A DNA stretch of 64,000 nt, taken from positions 620,001 through 684,000 of the forward strand of contig NZ_PKQK01000002.1 in assembly GCF_002968835.1 (NCBI RefSeq), given 5' to 3'. Shown here one piece after another: positions 31,321-40,402 of the stretch. The notes below the pieces were generated by a model that did no database searches, was not told the origin of the DNA, and saw nothing but the letters and a program-made list of their open reading frames with translations. The position numbers and the translations under genes were made by a program. The DNA comes from Paenibacillus sp. PCH8 (GTDB lineage: Bacteria; Bacillota; Bacilli; Paenibacillales; Paenibacillaceae). How positions within the stretch are numbered: the first letter of the stretch is position 1; every line of letters begins with the position of its first letter.

Positions 31321-32188
31321 GTGCTTCCGCACCCCTTACCTCACCAATGACAATTCGATTCGGACGCATCCGTAAGGATGACTTGATCAGATCGCGAATG
31401 GAAATGAGACCCTTACCCTCGGTATTGGCATTTCGCGTCTCCAGCGATACCAGATTCGGTACGGTAACAATCTGTAGTTCAGCCGAATCTTCAATTGTAA
31501 TAATCCGCTCATCGGCAGGGATGAACTGGGATAATGCATTCAGAAAGGTCGTTTTTCCCGATCCGGTCCCACCTCCGATGAAAATGTTGTATTTGCTCCG
31601 TACCAGCTGCTGTAGCAATTCTGCGGCTTCCTCATTCAAGGCTCCCTTATCAATCAGATCGGACATCTTCATCGGCTCACTCGGGAATTTTCGAATGGTC
31701 ATTGTAGGGCCCTTCAAAGCAATGGGAGGCAGCACAATATTGACCCGCGAACCATCCTTTAATCGTGCATCCACGATCGGGGAAGACTCGTTCACGATCC
31801 GGTTTACCCCGGACACAATCATCTGAATAATGTCTTCCAACCGTTCTTTGGACTCAAATTCAAGGGTAATCTGGCTGACCTCACCTTCTTGCTCCACAAA
31901 AATCTCCTTGTGGCTGTTGATCATAATCTCCGTAATATCGGGATGATCCACAAGCGGCTGCAGAATATCCAACCCACGAAAGGAGTCAAATAATCGCTGT
32001 ACGAGCATATGACGCTCACCGGAGGTCAGCTCATCCAGCTTCGGGTCAGTGAGAACTCTGCGTTCTATCCCTTGCCATAGTTCATCGTCTCCAGCGGAAG
32101 AGGTTAAATCCAGTCCTGCCCTGACTTCCCTGCGCATGATCTGAAACTGTTCTTCACGATCCGCAATTCTATTGGATGAATTCGTCAT
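31310..32188 (-). pseudogene. cpaF: cpaF 5' part of the Tad ATPase gene, interrupted by the element
   Basis: 293 codons from ATG 32188, which overlaps the tadZ stop (ATGA). Contains the N-terminal domain (QRLFDSFRGLDILQPLVDHPD), Walker A GGGTGSGKTTFLNAL, the Asp-box IITIEDSAELQ and Walker B RPNRIVIGEVRGAEALDML, then stops at the junction; read through, the frame adds 22 element-coded residues and ends at 31244. The His-box and C-terminal helices are at 8586-9011. The truncated protein should not be a working secretion ATPase. Excision at the 3-bp core would restore 434 aa. Confidence 0.92.
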
Positions 32189-33402
32189 AACGCCCACCGA
32201 TCCACTTTCTGAATCCGACCCGTCTGCTTTAATTCCTCTTCTCCATCCTGGACCAGCATGGCACATAGTCTTTTCACTTCGCGCTGAAAGATTGGAGAGC
32301 TAAGCATGACTTCTTCCTGACTAAGCTGATTCCATGAAGGGATATACGGCAACACCGCATCCAGATGAAGATCAGGTCTCGGCAGGGTATTAACCACACT
32401 GTCCCGATATTTATTGACTACGAAGCTCGCACGATCCAGCACACTTTCGTACAGATCTGGCCTGGTACGCTCTGCATGCTGCAACCATTGCCCCCATCGG
32501 TGCATGGCAGAGATATTGTCTTCAATTAGCCAGACGAGTGAATCTGCTGTATCCAGCACCCCTTCACTGCGTGCATCCCAACCTGAATCCCCATCCAGAA
32601 TGAGCGCATCATATTGTCCACAGTCCGTCAAATAACGGAGCAGATTCGACGTATCGTCACGAGTCATCTGCAGCATTTCCTTCCGATTCGATAACGGCCA
32701 GAACACGTCGGACTTCAGTGATTCATGCCGCATCACATATCCATCTACAGACTTGGTTTCCACCTGTAGATGCTTGCCCGATTCCTTTCTGCCCACCTTC
32801 AGATCGTAAAGCAGACGTGACAATCCTGTCTCCGCGTCCGGATTACGCTGTCCGTTCCGGGAGAATCCCTTCTCCAGAAATGGAAGCGTACTGTCCAGCG
32901 TCTCCAGATTGAGATACAGGACCGCATAACCTGCAAGCCCCAGTTGCTTCGCCATATGCAAAGCAACTGCTGTTTTGCCACTTCCACCCGAAGCCGAGAC
33001 TACGCCAATGGCGTGTGTCTCCTGTCCAGGGCGTTGGTTCTTCTTGCGCCGAGGTTGCCGGCAAGCATGCATTACCGCATCCAGTAAAGTGGGCAAAGGT
33101 TGATACTTCATCAGCCGCTTGGCTTCATCCACCTCTTCCATCCCTTCACTAAGCATCAGCCAAGGTACACCCGATGTTTCACCGCCATTACTCAGCCAAT
33201 TGTTCAGAAATTCAGGTTCCGCAATAACCAGGTCTGGCATCTGCCTGCCTTCCTGCTCGTTCATGTGTTCCTTGAACGAATCCCATTGGGAGAAGGCTGT
33301 GAAACGTACATTCGAGCTGGACGAACTGCCCTGTACGTAATCAAGCCAGGCACTAATGTAATCTCTATCTTTGCTAACTAGCACTGCCTTCAGTACAATC
33401 AA
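32185..33402 (-). CDS. tadZ: TadZ/CpaE, ParA-like pilus localisation ATPase
   Basis: About 405 aa from TTG 33402, which follows GGGAAGGAGAAA; the frame continues up through the terminator stem to 33441 but without a site. N-terminal receiver-like domain (about 1-120), then a ParA/MinD-type ATPase with the variant P-loop VSASGGSGKTAVALHMAK and LILDGDSGWD. TadZ positions the pilus machinery at the cell pole and recruits the CpaF ATPase. First gene of the tad operon; it overlaps cpaF by 4 bp. Confidence 0.85.
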   Translation of the reverse strand: MIVLKAVLVSKDRDYISAWLDYVQGSSSSSNVRFTAFSQWDSFKEHMNEQEGRQMPDLVIAEPEFLNNWLSNGGETSGVPWLMLSEGMEEVDEAKRLMKYQPLPTLLDAVMHACRQPRRKKNQRPGQETHAIGVVSASGGSGKTAVALHMAKQLGLAGYAVLYLNLETLDSTLPFLEKGFSRNGQRNPDAETGLSRLLYDLKVGRKESGKHLQVETKSVDGYVMRHESLKSDVFWPLSNRKEMLQMTRDDTSNLLRYLTDCGQYDALILDGDSGWDARSEGVLDTADSLVWLIEDNISAMHRWGQWLQHAERTRPDLYESVLDRASFVVNKYRDSVVNTLPRPDLHLDAVLPYIPSWNQLSQEEVMLSSPIFQREVKRLCAMLVQDGEEELKQTGRIQKVDRWAL

Positions 33403-33430
33403 TTTCTCCTTCCCTCCCTGCAAAAAAGCA

Positions 33431-33490
33431 CAAAAAAACACCGTCCAATAACCGCATGAACATGCAGTATATGGACGGTGCTTCCGTCAC
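33431..33490 (-). promoter_or_regulatory. tad leader: terminator hairpin with a competing stem
   Basis: Minus strand CACCGTCCA ... TGGACGGTG (33472-33480 with 33439-33447) followed by TTTTTTTG, ending about 30 bp before the tadZ start. GACGG at 33484-33488 can instead pair with CCGTC at 33474-33478, breaking the terminator. A promoter-like TTGCTC, 16 bp, TATATT lies just upstream. It may be an attenuator of tadZ, or simply the terminator of the VOC gene. Confidence 0.5.
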
Positions 33491-33560
33491 GTGCTATGAA
33501 TGTATGGATAATATAGCATACAATTTCTGGGGAGCAAGGGAATTATTCTAAGCCTTTCCC

Positions 33561-33944
33561 CTAGGATTGATAAGGTGAATCGAATTCAATAATGTTACGG
33601 TCGGGGTCCAGCACGAAAATCTGTGCAAATCCGGCAACACTCTCCGGTCTCGCTTCATACTCTATTCCCTGCTGTTCCAGCCAGGCAATCGTCTCTGCGT
33701 AACTGGTGACCCAGATGGCAAAGTGACCATCTGTTGTGTCAATACCAGCCTCACGCAGCGTGTGACCCTCCGGGTGCTGTAGCAGATGAAGCTGCTGACT
33801 GCCGATAGCATACCATGTACCTGTGGAGCGAAAAGGTGGACGTTCAATCTCCTGCATACCTAGTAACCCGGAATAGAACTTCTTCGCTACTTCCAGGTCA
33901 CGTACAGCCAGACTAACGTGGTGAATATGTGCGTATTCAATCAT
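33561..33944 (-). CDS. VOC-family protein (glyoxalase-like)
   Basis: 127 aa, one VOC module pair: HHVSLAVRDLEVAKKFYSGLLG at the start and FVLDPDRNIIEFDSP at the end. Metal-ligand candidates are His in HIHHVSLAV, His in QLHLLQ and Glu in NIIEF. The substrate is unknown (the family includes glyoxalase I, fosfomycin and bleomycin proteins, and dioxygenases). Monocistronic and upstream of the tad leader. Confidence 0.85.
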   Translation of the reverse strand: MIEYAHIHHVSLAVRDLEVAKKFYSGLLGMQEIERPPFRSTGTWYAIGSQQLHLLQHPEGHTLREAGIDTTDGHFAIWVTSYAETIAWLEQQGIEYEARPESVAGFAQIFVLDPDRNIIEFDSPYQS

Positions 33945-34157
33945 CTTTATCCCCCTCTCTAATTATACATGACTATACTATAACACTTTGGACTCTGACC
34001 ATAATCTCCGCTAAAAAGAAAAACACCCCTGATTCTAATCCGGCAAGCCTCTCGGCTCACACAGATCTAGTTCAGAGGTACCCTGCATACGGCATACAAT
34101 GATGCATGTTTATTGCCTTAAATAATCTTCAGCATATCATTTGGCATAGCCAATGTA

Positions 34158-35021
34158 TTACTTGGCGCTATCCAATGCTTCTTGTGGAATCTTGATCTCT
34201 TTCACTTGATCCTGGTTAGAGAATGTACTGGTCATTTTCATGTCCATTGTCATTTTCTGTCCATTCTGTTCCATCTCCATGACCATTGTTACATCCGTGC
34301 TTGCTGGCAAATAGGTTTCTTTGTTAATCATATATTTCATTTTCATGCTTGTAATATTCATTTGATCAAGCATCGCTTGAGTCTGGGCGTCCGATCCGTT
34401 TTGCTCCATCACGGCTTTGGCCAGTTCTTTCACGTTATCACCGGATACGTCGGCGTTAATAACGTAATTGTCGCCTTCTTCCGTAACTGAGGTGTCTTCC
34501 TCAATCTTTTTGAATTGCTCCAATTCGCCTTCCGGGTTCATGCTTGCTTTCATCTGCTCAATCAGCTCTTTCGTTTGAGCTTCAGGAATCGAAACCCACT
34601 GCTCACCAACTTGGGAGTAGATTTTATCCGAAGTGATATACTGCTTCACGTTTTGAGCTTCCTGTCCCGACATTTCCATATTCATCTCTTGATAGATCAT
34701 CATTGGATCTTTGATGATATCCATCTTGAGTGATGTTTTAACCTGTTGATCCTGAGACTGTTCACCAGCGTCCAGCTTCAGATTCTGATCAATGTTTGCT
34801 TCCGTTGTGAAGCTTTTCATTTCTTTCGTAGCTGCATTGGTTTTGGCAATCAATTCGTCCAGAGTAGGGATCTTTGTCTCCTGTTCCGCAGGTGTATTGC
34901 CCTCGTTAGAGGTTTCGTTGTTACTAGCTGGCGGCGTTGCCGTATTATCTGTATCGTTACCACATGCTGCCAAGCTTAATGCCAATAATGCCCCGATGAT
35001 TAATGTAGTCCACTTCTTCAA
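34158..35021 (-). CDS. DUF6612-type lipoprotein
   Basis: 287 aa from TTG 35021 (GGGAGGACAACAAC upstream). Lipoprotein signal LIIGALLALSLAAC with lipobox LAAC at about residue 20, a Thr/Asn/Glu-rich linker, then an LolA/LppX-like domain (FTTEANIDQNLKL, MTMDMKMTSTFSN and IPQEALD). DUF6612 proteins are outer-leaflet lipoproteins of Bacillales of unknown function. Its start lies close behind the DCC gene, so the two may be co-transcribed. Confidence 0.75.
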   Translation of the reverse strand: MKKWTTLIIGALLALSLAACGNDTDNTATPPASNNETSNEGNTPAEQETKIPTLDELIAKTNAATKEMKSFTTEANIDQNLKLDAGEQSQDQQVKTSLKMDIIKDPMMIYQEMNMEMSGQEAQNVKQYITSDKIYSQVGEQWVSIPEAQTKELIEQMKASMNPEGELEQFKKIEEDTSVTEEGDNYVINADVSGDNVKELAKAVMEQNGSDAQTQAMLDQMNITSMKMKYMINKETYLPASTDVTMVMEMEQNGQKMTMDMKMTSTFSNQDQVKEIKIPQEALDSAK

Positions 35022-35083
35022 GTTGTTGTCCTCCCAAAAATAGATATGATCTGTAGTCATTACCCAATTATTACCGGTATTAA

Positions 35084-35506
35084 TCACAGAAATCGATCTT
35101 TGATTTCAGGCGTAGGCAACATGCACGCTTCATCTTTGCCAAACCAACGATATCGGTTGCGTGCAACCCAGTTATAGACTGCATTGCGAATGAACTTTGG
35201 TACAATAATGAATCCATATAACAAGGGATAAGGAAACTTCAGTCCTTTGGCCAAACGCAGTGCTGCGGTCGAACGTGTATAGTAATTTCCATCTTCGATA
35301 AGGACAAAGGTATCCATACGATCTGTTGAAAGATTACCTTTCTCCAGCAACGCTTTGGCTATATCTGATTGAAGCGAAGCAAAATGATATTTCCCTTCCG
35401 GGTCACGCTTGATAATCCACTTGGTTAAGCCTTGGCAGAAGTGACAGACTCCATCCACCAGTACGATGGGGTGTCCCTGATGCACATCTGTTTGATTTGC
35501 TATCAT
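35084..35506 (-). CDS. DCC-family thiol-disulfide oxidoreductase (DUF393)
   Basis: 140 aa. VDGVCHFC is the DxxCxxC-type motif of the DCC family, followed by IIKRDPEGKYHFASLQS and DGNYYTRSTAALRLAKGL, all typical. These thioredoxin-like proteins are predicted redox proteins with unknown partners. Confidence 0.88.
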   Translation of the reverse strand: MIANQTDVHQGHPIVLVDGVCHFCQGLTKWIIKRDPEGKYHFASLQSDIAKALLEKGNLSTDRMDTFVLIEDGNYYTRSTAALRLAKGLKFPYPLLYGFIIVPKFIRNAVYNWVARNRYRWFGKDEACMLPTPEIKDRFL

Positions 35507-35647
35507 ATTGGCTGCCTCCTATTGTTGCTGTTAGAGTCATTTACCCACTTTGAGCCATCTTGTTTCCTCATTCGAAATAATATATACGCTAGAATAGGAT
35601 AGAAAAAGAGCGCAGGCTATATGCCCACGCTCGTATCTGTCCGGCAA

Positions 35648-35926
35648 TTATTCAGCAATTGCCTTTTCAATCCATTGGTCGTCAATCATTTGTTGATGCA
35701 GGTCAGTTGCCCACTGGTCCATACATTTGCAAATAAAATCTTTGCGACATACTGGACAAGGCGTTTTCTGCAGACGGCTGATATGAGTCAGCTTCCATTC
35801 CGGAGAACGGGAGTAGAATATACGGCATTTTGTACCGTCTACCAATTTCATTTTAAATTCATACAATCCGTCTTTTTCGTTTCCACTGGCTAATTCTAAA
35901 TCTGCAATACGCGGTCTATAAGACAT
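35648..35926 (-). CDS. small Cys-rich hypothetical protein
   Basis: 92 aa from ATG 35926 (AGGTGATATAC upstream). PCPVCRKDFICKCMD gives four cysteines as CxxC...CxC, likely a zinc site, after a strand-rich half (EFKMKLVDGTKCRIFYS). I do not recognise the family; it looks like a conserved Paenibacillus protein. Confidence 0.6.
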   Translation of the reverse strand: MSYRPRIADLELASGNEKDGLYEFKMKLVDGTKCRIFYSRSPEWKLTHISRLQKTPCPVCRKDFICKCMDQWATDLHQQMIDDQWIEKAIAE

Positions 35927-35935
35927 GTATATCAC

Positions 35936-36279
35936 CTGTTTAGTTCAAATTTGGTTCATGCAATGACACTTCTCAGTACTAAGTTATATTAAAGAAAATT
36001 CAGTTCGATGTCAAATCACGCATGTCTACCCACCAAACAGAATATCCAGAATGGTCCCTACCTGCCCCTGTTTTTGGCCCTTCAAGACATGTAATATTGC
36101 AATCCGCGCCTCTACATTGGGTGCATACAAATCGCTGCTCAATCCTATCTGTTATCCAGATCGCCTCTTCGTATAAAACACCAAGCCCTGCCGATTGCCA
36201 GCAGGGCTTGGTACACGAACATCAGGAATCTAGGATACCCTGCTCTATGTGTTCTACGTAACTTGTTGGGGGTCAGGTC
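35936..36279. other. 344-bp gap with a strong hairpin
   Basis: AAGCCCTGC (36183-36191) pairs with GCAGGGCTT (36201-36209); on the minus strand it is followed by GGTGTTTTAT, so it is a likely terminator for ohr. Nothing else supported. Confidence 0.5.
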
Positions 36280-36699
36280 TCAGACTACGTTCAGTACGAC
36301 ATCAATGTTGCCGCGTGTCGCTTTCGAATAAGGACAGAAATCATGCGCCTTGCGGGCCAAATCCTCTGCTTGACTGTGATCCACACCAGGCATGCTCACG
36401 TCCAGACGAACAGATAACTGGAAACCGTCATCTTCAGGATCTTTACCTATGGATACGTTACTTGTAACGACCACATTCTCTAGCTTCACACCTGCTTTAC
36501 GGGCTACATTGGCAAGGGCACTTTCATAACATGCTCCATACCCAGCGGCAAAGAGTTGCTCTGGATTGGTGCCTTCACCACCTGAACCACCCAGCTCTTT
36601 TGGCATTTTCAGATCATGTTGGAGTACGCCATCCGAAGAAGTAACCGAACCTGTACGTCCACCTTTAACTGTCGCTACTGCAGTATATAAAGCTTCCAT
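36280..36699 (-). CDS. ohr: organic hydroperoxide resistance protein (Ohr/OsmC)
   Basis: 139 aa from ATG 36699 (GAAGGAGAGATTCTTA upstream). TNPEQLFAAGYGACYESAL contains the first active cysteine (about residue 59), and HDFCPYSKATRGNIDV the second, the pair that reduces organic peroxides. Length and motifs are normal for Ohr. Usually regulated by OhrR; no ohrR gene is seen nearby. Confidence 0.92.
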   Translation of the reverse strand: MEALYTAVATVKGGRTGSVTSSDGVLQHDLKMPKELGGSGGEGTNPEQLFAAGYGACYESALANVARKAGVKLENVVVTSNVSIGKDPEDDGFQLSVRLDVSMPGVDHSQAEDLARKAHDFCPYSKATRGNIDVVLNVV

Positions 36700-37024
36700 T
36701 AAGAATCTCTCCTTCATCCATATCGTTTTAATTGCCTTCATTTCAAATTAAACTTCTGGCTCATTTTGAAACGTGTTTCTTACACTTTATCAGCTTTTAC
36801 ATCTTTATTATTTTCATGCATATCATATCGATGGCTGTATTTTTCCTGAAGTTGGGCACTATACAAGGGTCTATTTTAAGTTTCAATCGTTTTTTGTCCT
36901 CATACATAAAAGTTGCACTAGACAAAAAGTATTGAAGGAGTACAATGTAACAATAAACATAAAAATTTAGATATATCAAAAGCGGTTCGTCCGCATCAAT
37001 ATTTCAAAGTCAGGTGATCATTGT

Positions 37025-38377
37025 ATGAGTAAAAAAAATCCGTTCAACACTCCTTCAAGAGATTCGTTATCTCCTGTAGGGATGGCTCCTTCTCTCGGAG
37101 AAGCACATAACTCCATGAAAGTTCCACAGAATGTTGCCTGGTGGAAAAAGTTTCTTGCCTTTGTAGGCCCGGGTTATCTCGTTGCCGTTGGTTATATGGA
37201 CCCCGGCAACTGGGCCACAGATATTGCAGGTGGCTCACAGTTCGGGTATACCCTGCTATCGGTCATTCTGATCTCCAACCTGATGGCCGTTGTACTCCAG
37301 TCGCTGGCTGGCAAGCTTGGAATCGTGACTGGACGGGATCTGGCTCAAGCCTGTCGCGAACGCTTCAGCATGCCTGTCGTCATGATGTTATGGATTCTAT
37401 GTGAGCTTGCGATTGCAGCCACCGATCTGGCTGAGGTTATTGGTTCAGCTATTGCGTTAAAGTTGCTATTTAACATCCCCATGTTATATGGCGTTATTAT
37501 CACTGCAGTTGATGTACTGCTCATTCTTGTACTACAGAACAAAGGCTTCCGCGCACTGGAAACCCTCGTCATTGTGCTGATGGCTACGATTGCCCTCTGC
37601 TTCGGGATTGATCTGTTTCTCGCAAAGCCGGATATGGGCGGTGTTCTCCACGGTTTTGTACCGAATGTCGAGATTTTGCAAAACCCGGTCATGCTCTACA
37701 TCGCCATCGGTATTATAGGAGCAACCGTGATGCCGCATAATCTGTACCTGCATTCGTCTATCGTTCAGACCCGTCAGATCGAACAGACAACTCAGGGCAA
37801 AAGGGAAGCCATCCTTTACACGACCATGGATTCCACAATTGCGCTCACACTGGCTCTGTTCATCAACGCAGCCATCCTGATTGTGTCCGCTGCTGTATTT
37901 CACAGTGCCGGCATGACGCAGGTTGCCGAGATTACAGATGCCTACCATCTGCTCACCCCCCTTTTGGGTACGACGATTGCAAGTATCCTGTTCGGTGTGG
38001 CCCTGTTGGCATCCGGTCAGAACTCCACCCTTACAGGTACACTTGCTGGACAGATTGTCATGGAAGGCTTCCTGAACATTCGGATTCCGGCATGGTTGCG
38101 CAGACTGGTCACACGTCTGATTGCCATTATCCCGGCAGTGATTGTCACAGCTATCGCTGGAGAACACGGTACAGAAGAGTTACTTATTCTGAGCCAGGTC
38201 ATTCTGTCGCTACAATTACCTTTTGCTGTAATACCGCTGGTCATGTTTACGAGCGATAAAAAAAGCATGGGCGCATTTGCCAACAAACTGTGGCTCAAAA
38301 TCGTTTCATGGATCATTACTGCCATTATCGTTGTTCTGAATGTATATCTGATCATCCAAACAATCCTGCTATTCTAA
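37025..38377 (+). CDS. mntH: MntH, Nramp-family divalent metal transporter
   Basis: 450 aa, eleven or so membrane helices. TM1 motif MDPGNWATD and TM6 motif [14 protein letters not shown] hold the metal-binding Asp, Asn and Met of proton-coupled Mn/Fe importers. It starts with ATG 37025 (AGGTGATCATTGT upstream). A site AGTTGCACTAGACAAAAA at 36911-36928 resembles an MntR box only loosely. Monocistronic. Confidence 0.92.
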   Translation: MSKKNPFNTPSRDSLSPVGMAPSLGEAHNSMKVPQNVAWWKKFLAFVGPGYLVAVGYMDPGNWATDIAGGSQFGYTLLSVILISNLMAVVLQSLAGKLGIVTGRDLAQACRERFSMPVVMMLWILCELAIAATDLAEVIGSAIALKLLFNIPMLYGVIITAVDVLLILVLQNKGFRALETLVIVLMATIALCFGIDLFLAKPDMGGVLHGFVPNVEILQNPVMLYIAIGIIGATVMPHNLYLHSSIVQTRQIEQTTQGKREAILYTTMDSTIALTLALFINAAILIVSAAVFHSAGMTQVAEITDAYHLLTPLLGTTIASILFGVALLASGQNSTLTGTLAGQIVMEGFLNIRIPAWLRRLVTRLIAIIPAVIVTAIAGEHGTEELLILSQVILSLQLPFAVIPLVMFTSDKKSMGAFANKLWLKIVSWIITAIIVVLNVYLIIQTILLF

Positions 38378-38418
38378 CTCCGTTCTGATATACATCATAT
38401 TAGAAACAAACAAACGCC

Positions 38419-38470
38419 AAAAGGCTGATCAGCTCCGGTATCTCATACCCAAGTTGATCAGCCTTTATAT
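38419..38470. terminator. bidirectional terminator between mntH and the HAD gene
   Basis: AAAGGCTGATCA and TGATCAGCCTTT pair around a ~25-nt loop; A/T tracts on both sides. Confidence 0.75.
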
Positions 38471-38483
38471 TGTACTCATTAAT

Positions 38484-39167
38484 CTAATTCTGATTAGGCG
38501 TAAGTAATGGCAGAAGCTCATCCAGTGACTCAACCGTCCAGTCAGCACGTTCATCGCCCGACAGCTCCGGCTGGAATCTCCCGTAACCCTGCATGATTCG
38601 AATCGTGCGCATGCCAAGCTTACGAGCAGGAATAATATCATTATCAATCCGATCCCCGACCATTACGGCTTCCTCCGGTGCACAGCCTGCCTGTTTCAGG
38701 GCCACGGCGTACAACTCTGGGTCTGGCTTGGACACCCCTTCTTCAGCCGAACAGGCCAGAACGTCAACATACTTCCGCAGACCGTAGCTCTCCAGTCTCT
38801 CTTCCGTTCCTGGACTCTGATTGGCGATAATTCCAATGTGATAATACCGGGACAGGTGCTGAAGGACGGAATCCGCTGAAGGAAAGGGACGTTCGAGCTC
38901 TTTTTGAAATTTCAGCTTGTCCTGAATCTGTTTTCGGTGCCCTTCGTCATCTATAAATGTGCGAATAGCCACTCTCATGGGCCATTGCTCATAATTCTGG
39001 TAACAGTTCGCGAAAAGTTCTCGTACCGCCTCAATCTTCACCGGATAACCCAGAGAACAAGCTTCGCGGACGAACTGTCCGATAATATCATCAACCGGCT
39101 CCCATTCATCCACCAGCGTATCCCCGACATCAAAAAACAACCACTTTAATCCAGCTACATCCGGCAC
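38484..39167 (-). CDS. HAD-family hydrolase
   Basis: 227 aa from GTG 39167 (AAGGAGGAATTGG upstream). HAD motifs: FFDVGDTLVDE (I, nucleophile Asp), IANQS (II), SKPDPELY (III Lys) and VMVGDRIDNDI (IV). Helical cap inserted after motif I, as in subfamily I phosphatases such as Gph/YjjG. Substrate unknown. Confidence 0.85.
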   Translation of the reverse strand: MPDVAGLKWLFFDVGDTLVDEWEPVDDIIGQFVREACSLGYPVKIEAVRELFANCYQNYEQWPMRVAIRTFIDDEGHRKQIQDKLKFQKELERPFPSADSVLQHLSRYYHIGIIANQSPGTEERLESYGLRKYVDVLACSAEEGVSKPDPELYAVALKQAGCAPEEAVMVGDRIDNDIIPARKLGMRTIRIMQGYGRFQPELSGDERADWTVESLDELLPLLTPNQN

Positions 39168-39189
39168 GCCAATTCCTCCTTGTAAACAT

Positions 39190-39224
39190 AAAAAAAGAAG
39201 ACTCACCATCATGCATGAGTCTCC
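39190..39224 (-). terminator. terminator of the 39343-39741 gene
   Basis: Minus strand AGACTC ... GAGTCT then TCTTTTTTTATG. Confidence 0.7.
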
Positions 39225-39342
39225 TCAGATTTCCGTTTAGCGATGAATCAATTTCATAATACCTTGAGTGAATTCTGAAATTGATTCTAATACATTCAAT
39301 TATAACAGGCACCTTACACCGGATCAATCGCAAGCTATCCCA

Positions 39343-39741
39343 TTAACCATTGAGCAAAAAACCGACTTCGCCATTAAGCGAATACACAATCCGGTCTGCG
39401 CCCATTCCCCGATAGATCCCCTTTGGATGGCTCTGCTCCGTAATGACACACAGTGATTTCGATGTCCATGAACGACAGATCTGCAAGTAGCGACAAGTCA
39501 GATTCAGACTATTCTCGAAAATAAACACATTGCCCACACTACCCTGCGGCAAAAACCATTTTTGAGCTGCAGCCGTATTCATGCGAATGACGTGCTCTAC
39601 CCCAATTCTGCGGAGTCTCCGCTCTTCCCCTGCACTGTTGGTCAGAACGGCAAAAGACATTTTTTTGTACATCAGCAACTTGATAAATTTGCGTCCTGCT
39701 TCATTCGGAGCAGTCACTAAGATCATCTCAGTATCCATCAT
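39343..39741 (-). CDS. Rossmann-like protein under a c-di-AMP riboswitch
   Basis: 132 aa, ATG 39741 with GGGAGGAACGA upstream. MILVTAPNEAGRKFIKLLMYK starts like a nucleotide-binding strand-loop-helix, and AVLTNSAGEERRLRRIGVEH, VFIFENSLN and SLCVITEQSHPKGIYRGMGA continue an alternating strand-helix pattern close to TrkA-N/RCK or SDR-like folds. The glycine loop (APNEAG) is not canonical. Because its leader is a ydaO-type riboswitch, whose targets are often K+ transport or wall functions, a K+-related role is an inference worth testing. Confidence 0.6.
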   Translation of the reverse strand: MMDTEMILVTAPNEAGRKFIKLLMYKKMSFAVLTNSAGEERRLRRIGVEHVIRMNTAAAQKWFLPQGSVGNVFIFENSLNLTCRYLQICRSWTSKSLCVITEQSHPKGIYRGMGADRIVYSLNGEVGFLLNG

Positions 39742-39774
39742 TCGTTCCTCCCTTGGCGTGAAAAGACAACAAAA

Positions 39775-40000
39775 AAGAAGCGTGGGGGACCAAGGCCTCC
39801 CGAACGCTTCTTAAATAACCCATGGCGAAAACGCCATGAACCAGCGTACGGCTTGTTGCCTCTCCCTTTAACGCTTACGAGGTTAGCTGACGGATTCGGG
39901 CGCGAGAGTCGCCCTATTTCCGGCTGTCACCGGAAAATTCACCCCATGGATGCGTACTGTCCCTGACAGTGCGCCCCGTTGGTTCCCCCGTTTCCCACTC
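39775..40000 (-). promoter_or_regulatory. c-di-AMP (ydaO/yuaA) riboswitch with terminator platform
   Basis: On the minus strand: AAACGGGGGAACC (about 39993-39981), GGGGTGAATTTTCCGGTGACAG region, TAGGGCGACTC, then CCGAATCCGTCAGCTAACC and CTCGTAAGCG: the conserved blocks of the ydaO aptamer in the right order. The expression platform is the stem AAGAAGCG (39805-39812) / CGCTTCTT (39775-39782) followed by TTTTTGTTG. It precedes the Rossmann-like gene by about 35 bp. c-di-AMP binding normally turns these genes off. Confidence 0.88.
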
Positions 40001-40402
40001 ATATAATGAATGGAAACTCAGCGATTAAAACATCGTTCGTATATCCCAAAGATAAAACAGAGCGATATTATCGTTTGTTTCGTTTTTCATGTACAATTTA
40101 ATCAAAATTGAAATTACGTTATGAATCATACACCCGTACCATGACGGTGTAAAGTCCGCACAGATGACCGAATCGACAGATTTTCGCTAATAAACAACTA
40201 TAATAACGCTTACAACAAGGTTATACTCTATCCATCTCTTCAAAGCTATCTAATTCTCATTCTGGCGTAAATCACTTCGCAAATCATTCACGTATTACAC
40301 ATAACTTGCTTGTTTCGATCCTTTAAAAGGATATTAGTTTTGCATTATTTAATTGCAACCAATATAATAGAAGATATACGATGAACCTTGGAGGCGATAT
40401 AG
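40001..40402. other. gap before the glutathione peroxidase gene, with promoter
   Basis: Promoter TTGCAT (40340-40345), 17 bp, TATAAT (40363-40368) on the plus strand, then GGAGG before the ATG. The riboswitch promoter should lie in the left part on the minus strand; I see no clear -35/-10 pair there. Confidence 0.55.

Noticed and set aside
36022-36261. 79-codon plus-strand frame upstream of ohr
   Set aside because: Contains the strong terminator hairpin and has no start site.
36911-36928. MntR box upstream of mntH
   Set aside because: Only a loose resemblance to the known palindrome; not enough for a call.
37532-38167. Long minus-strand open frames opposite mntH
   Set aside because: They mirror the hydrophobic codons of a clear Nramp gene, lack ribosome binding sites and give low-complexity translations.
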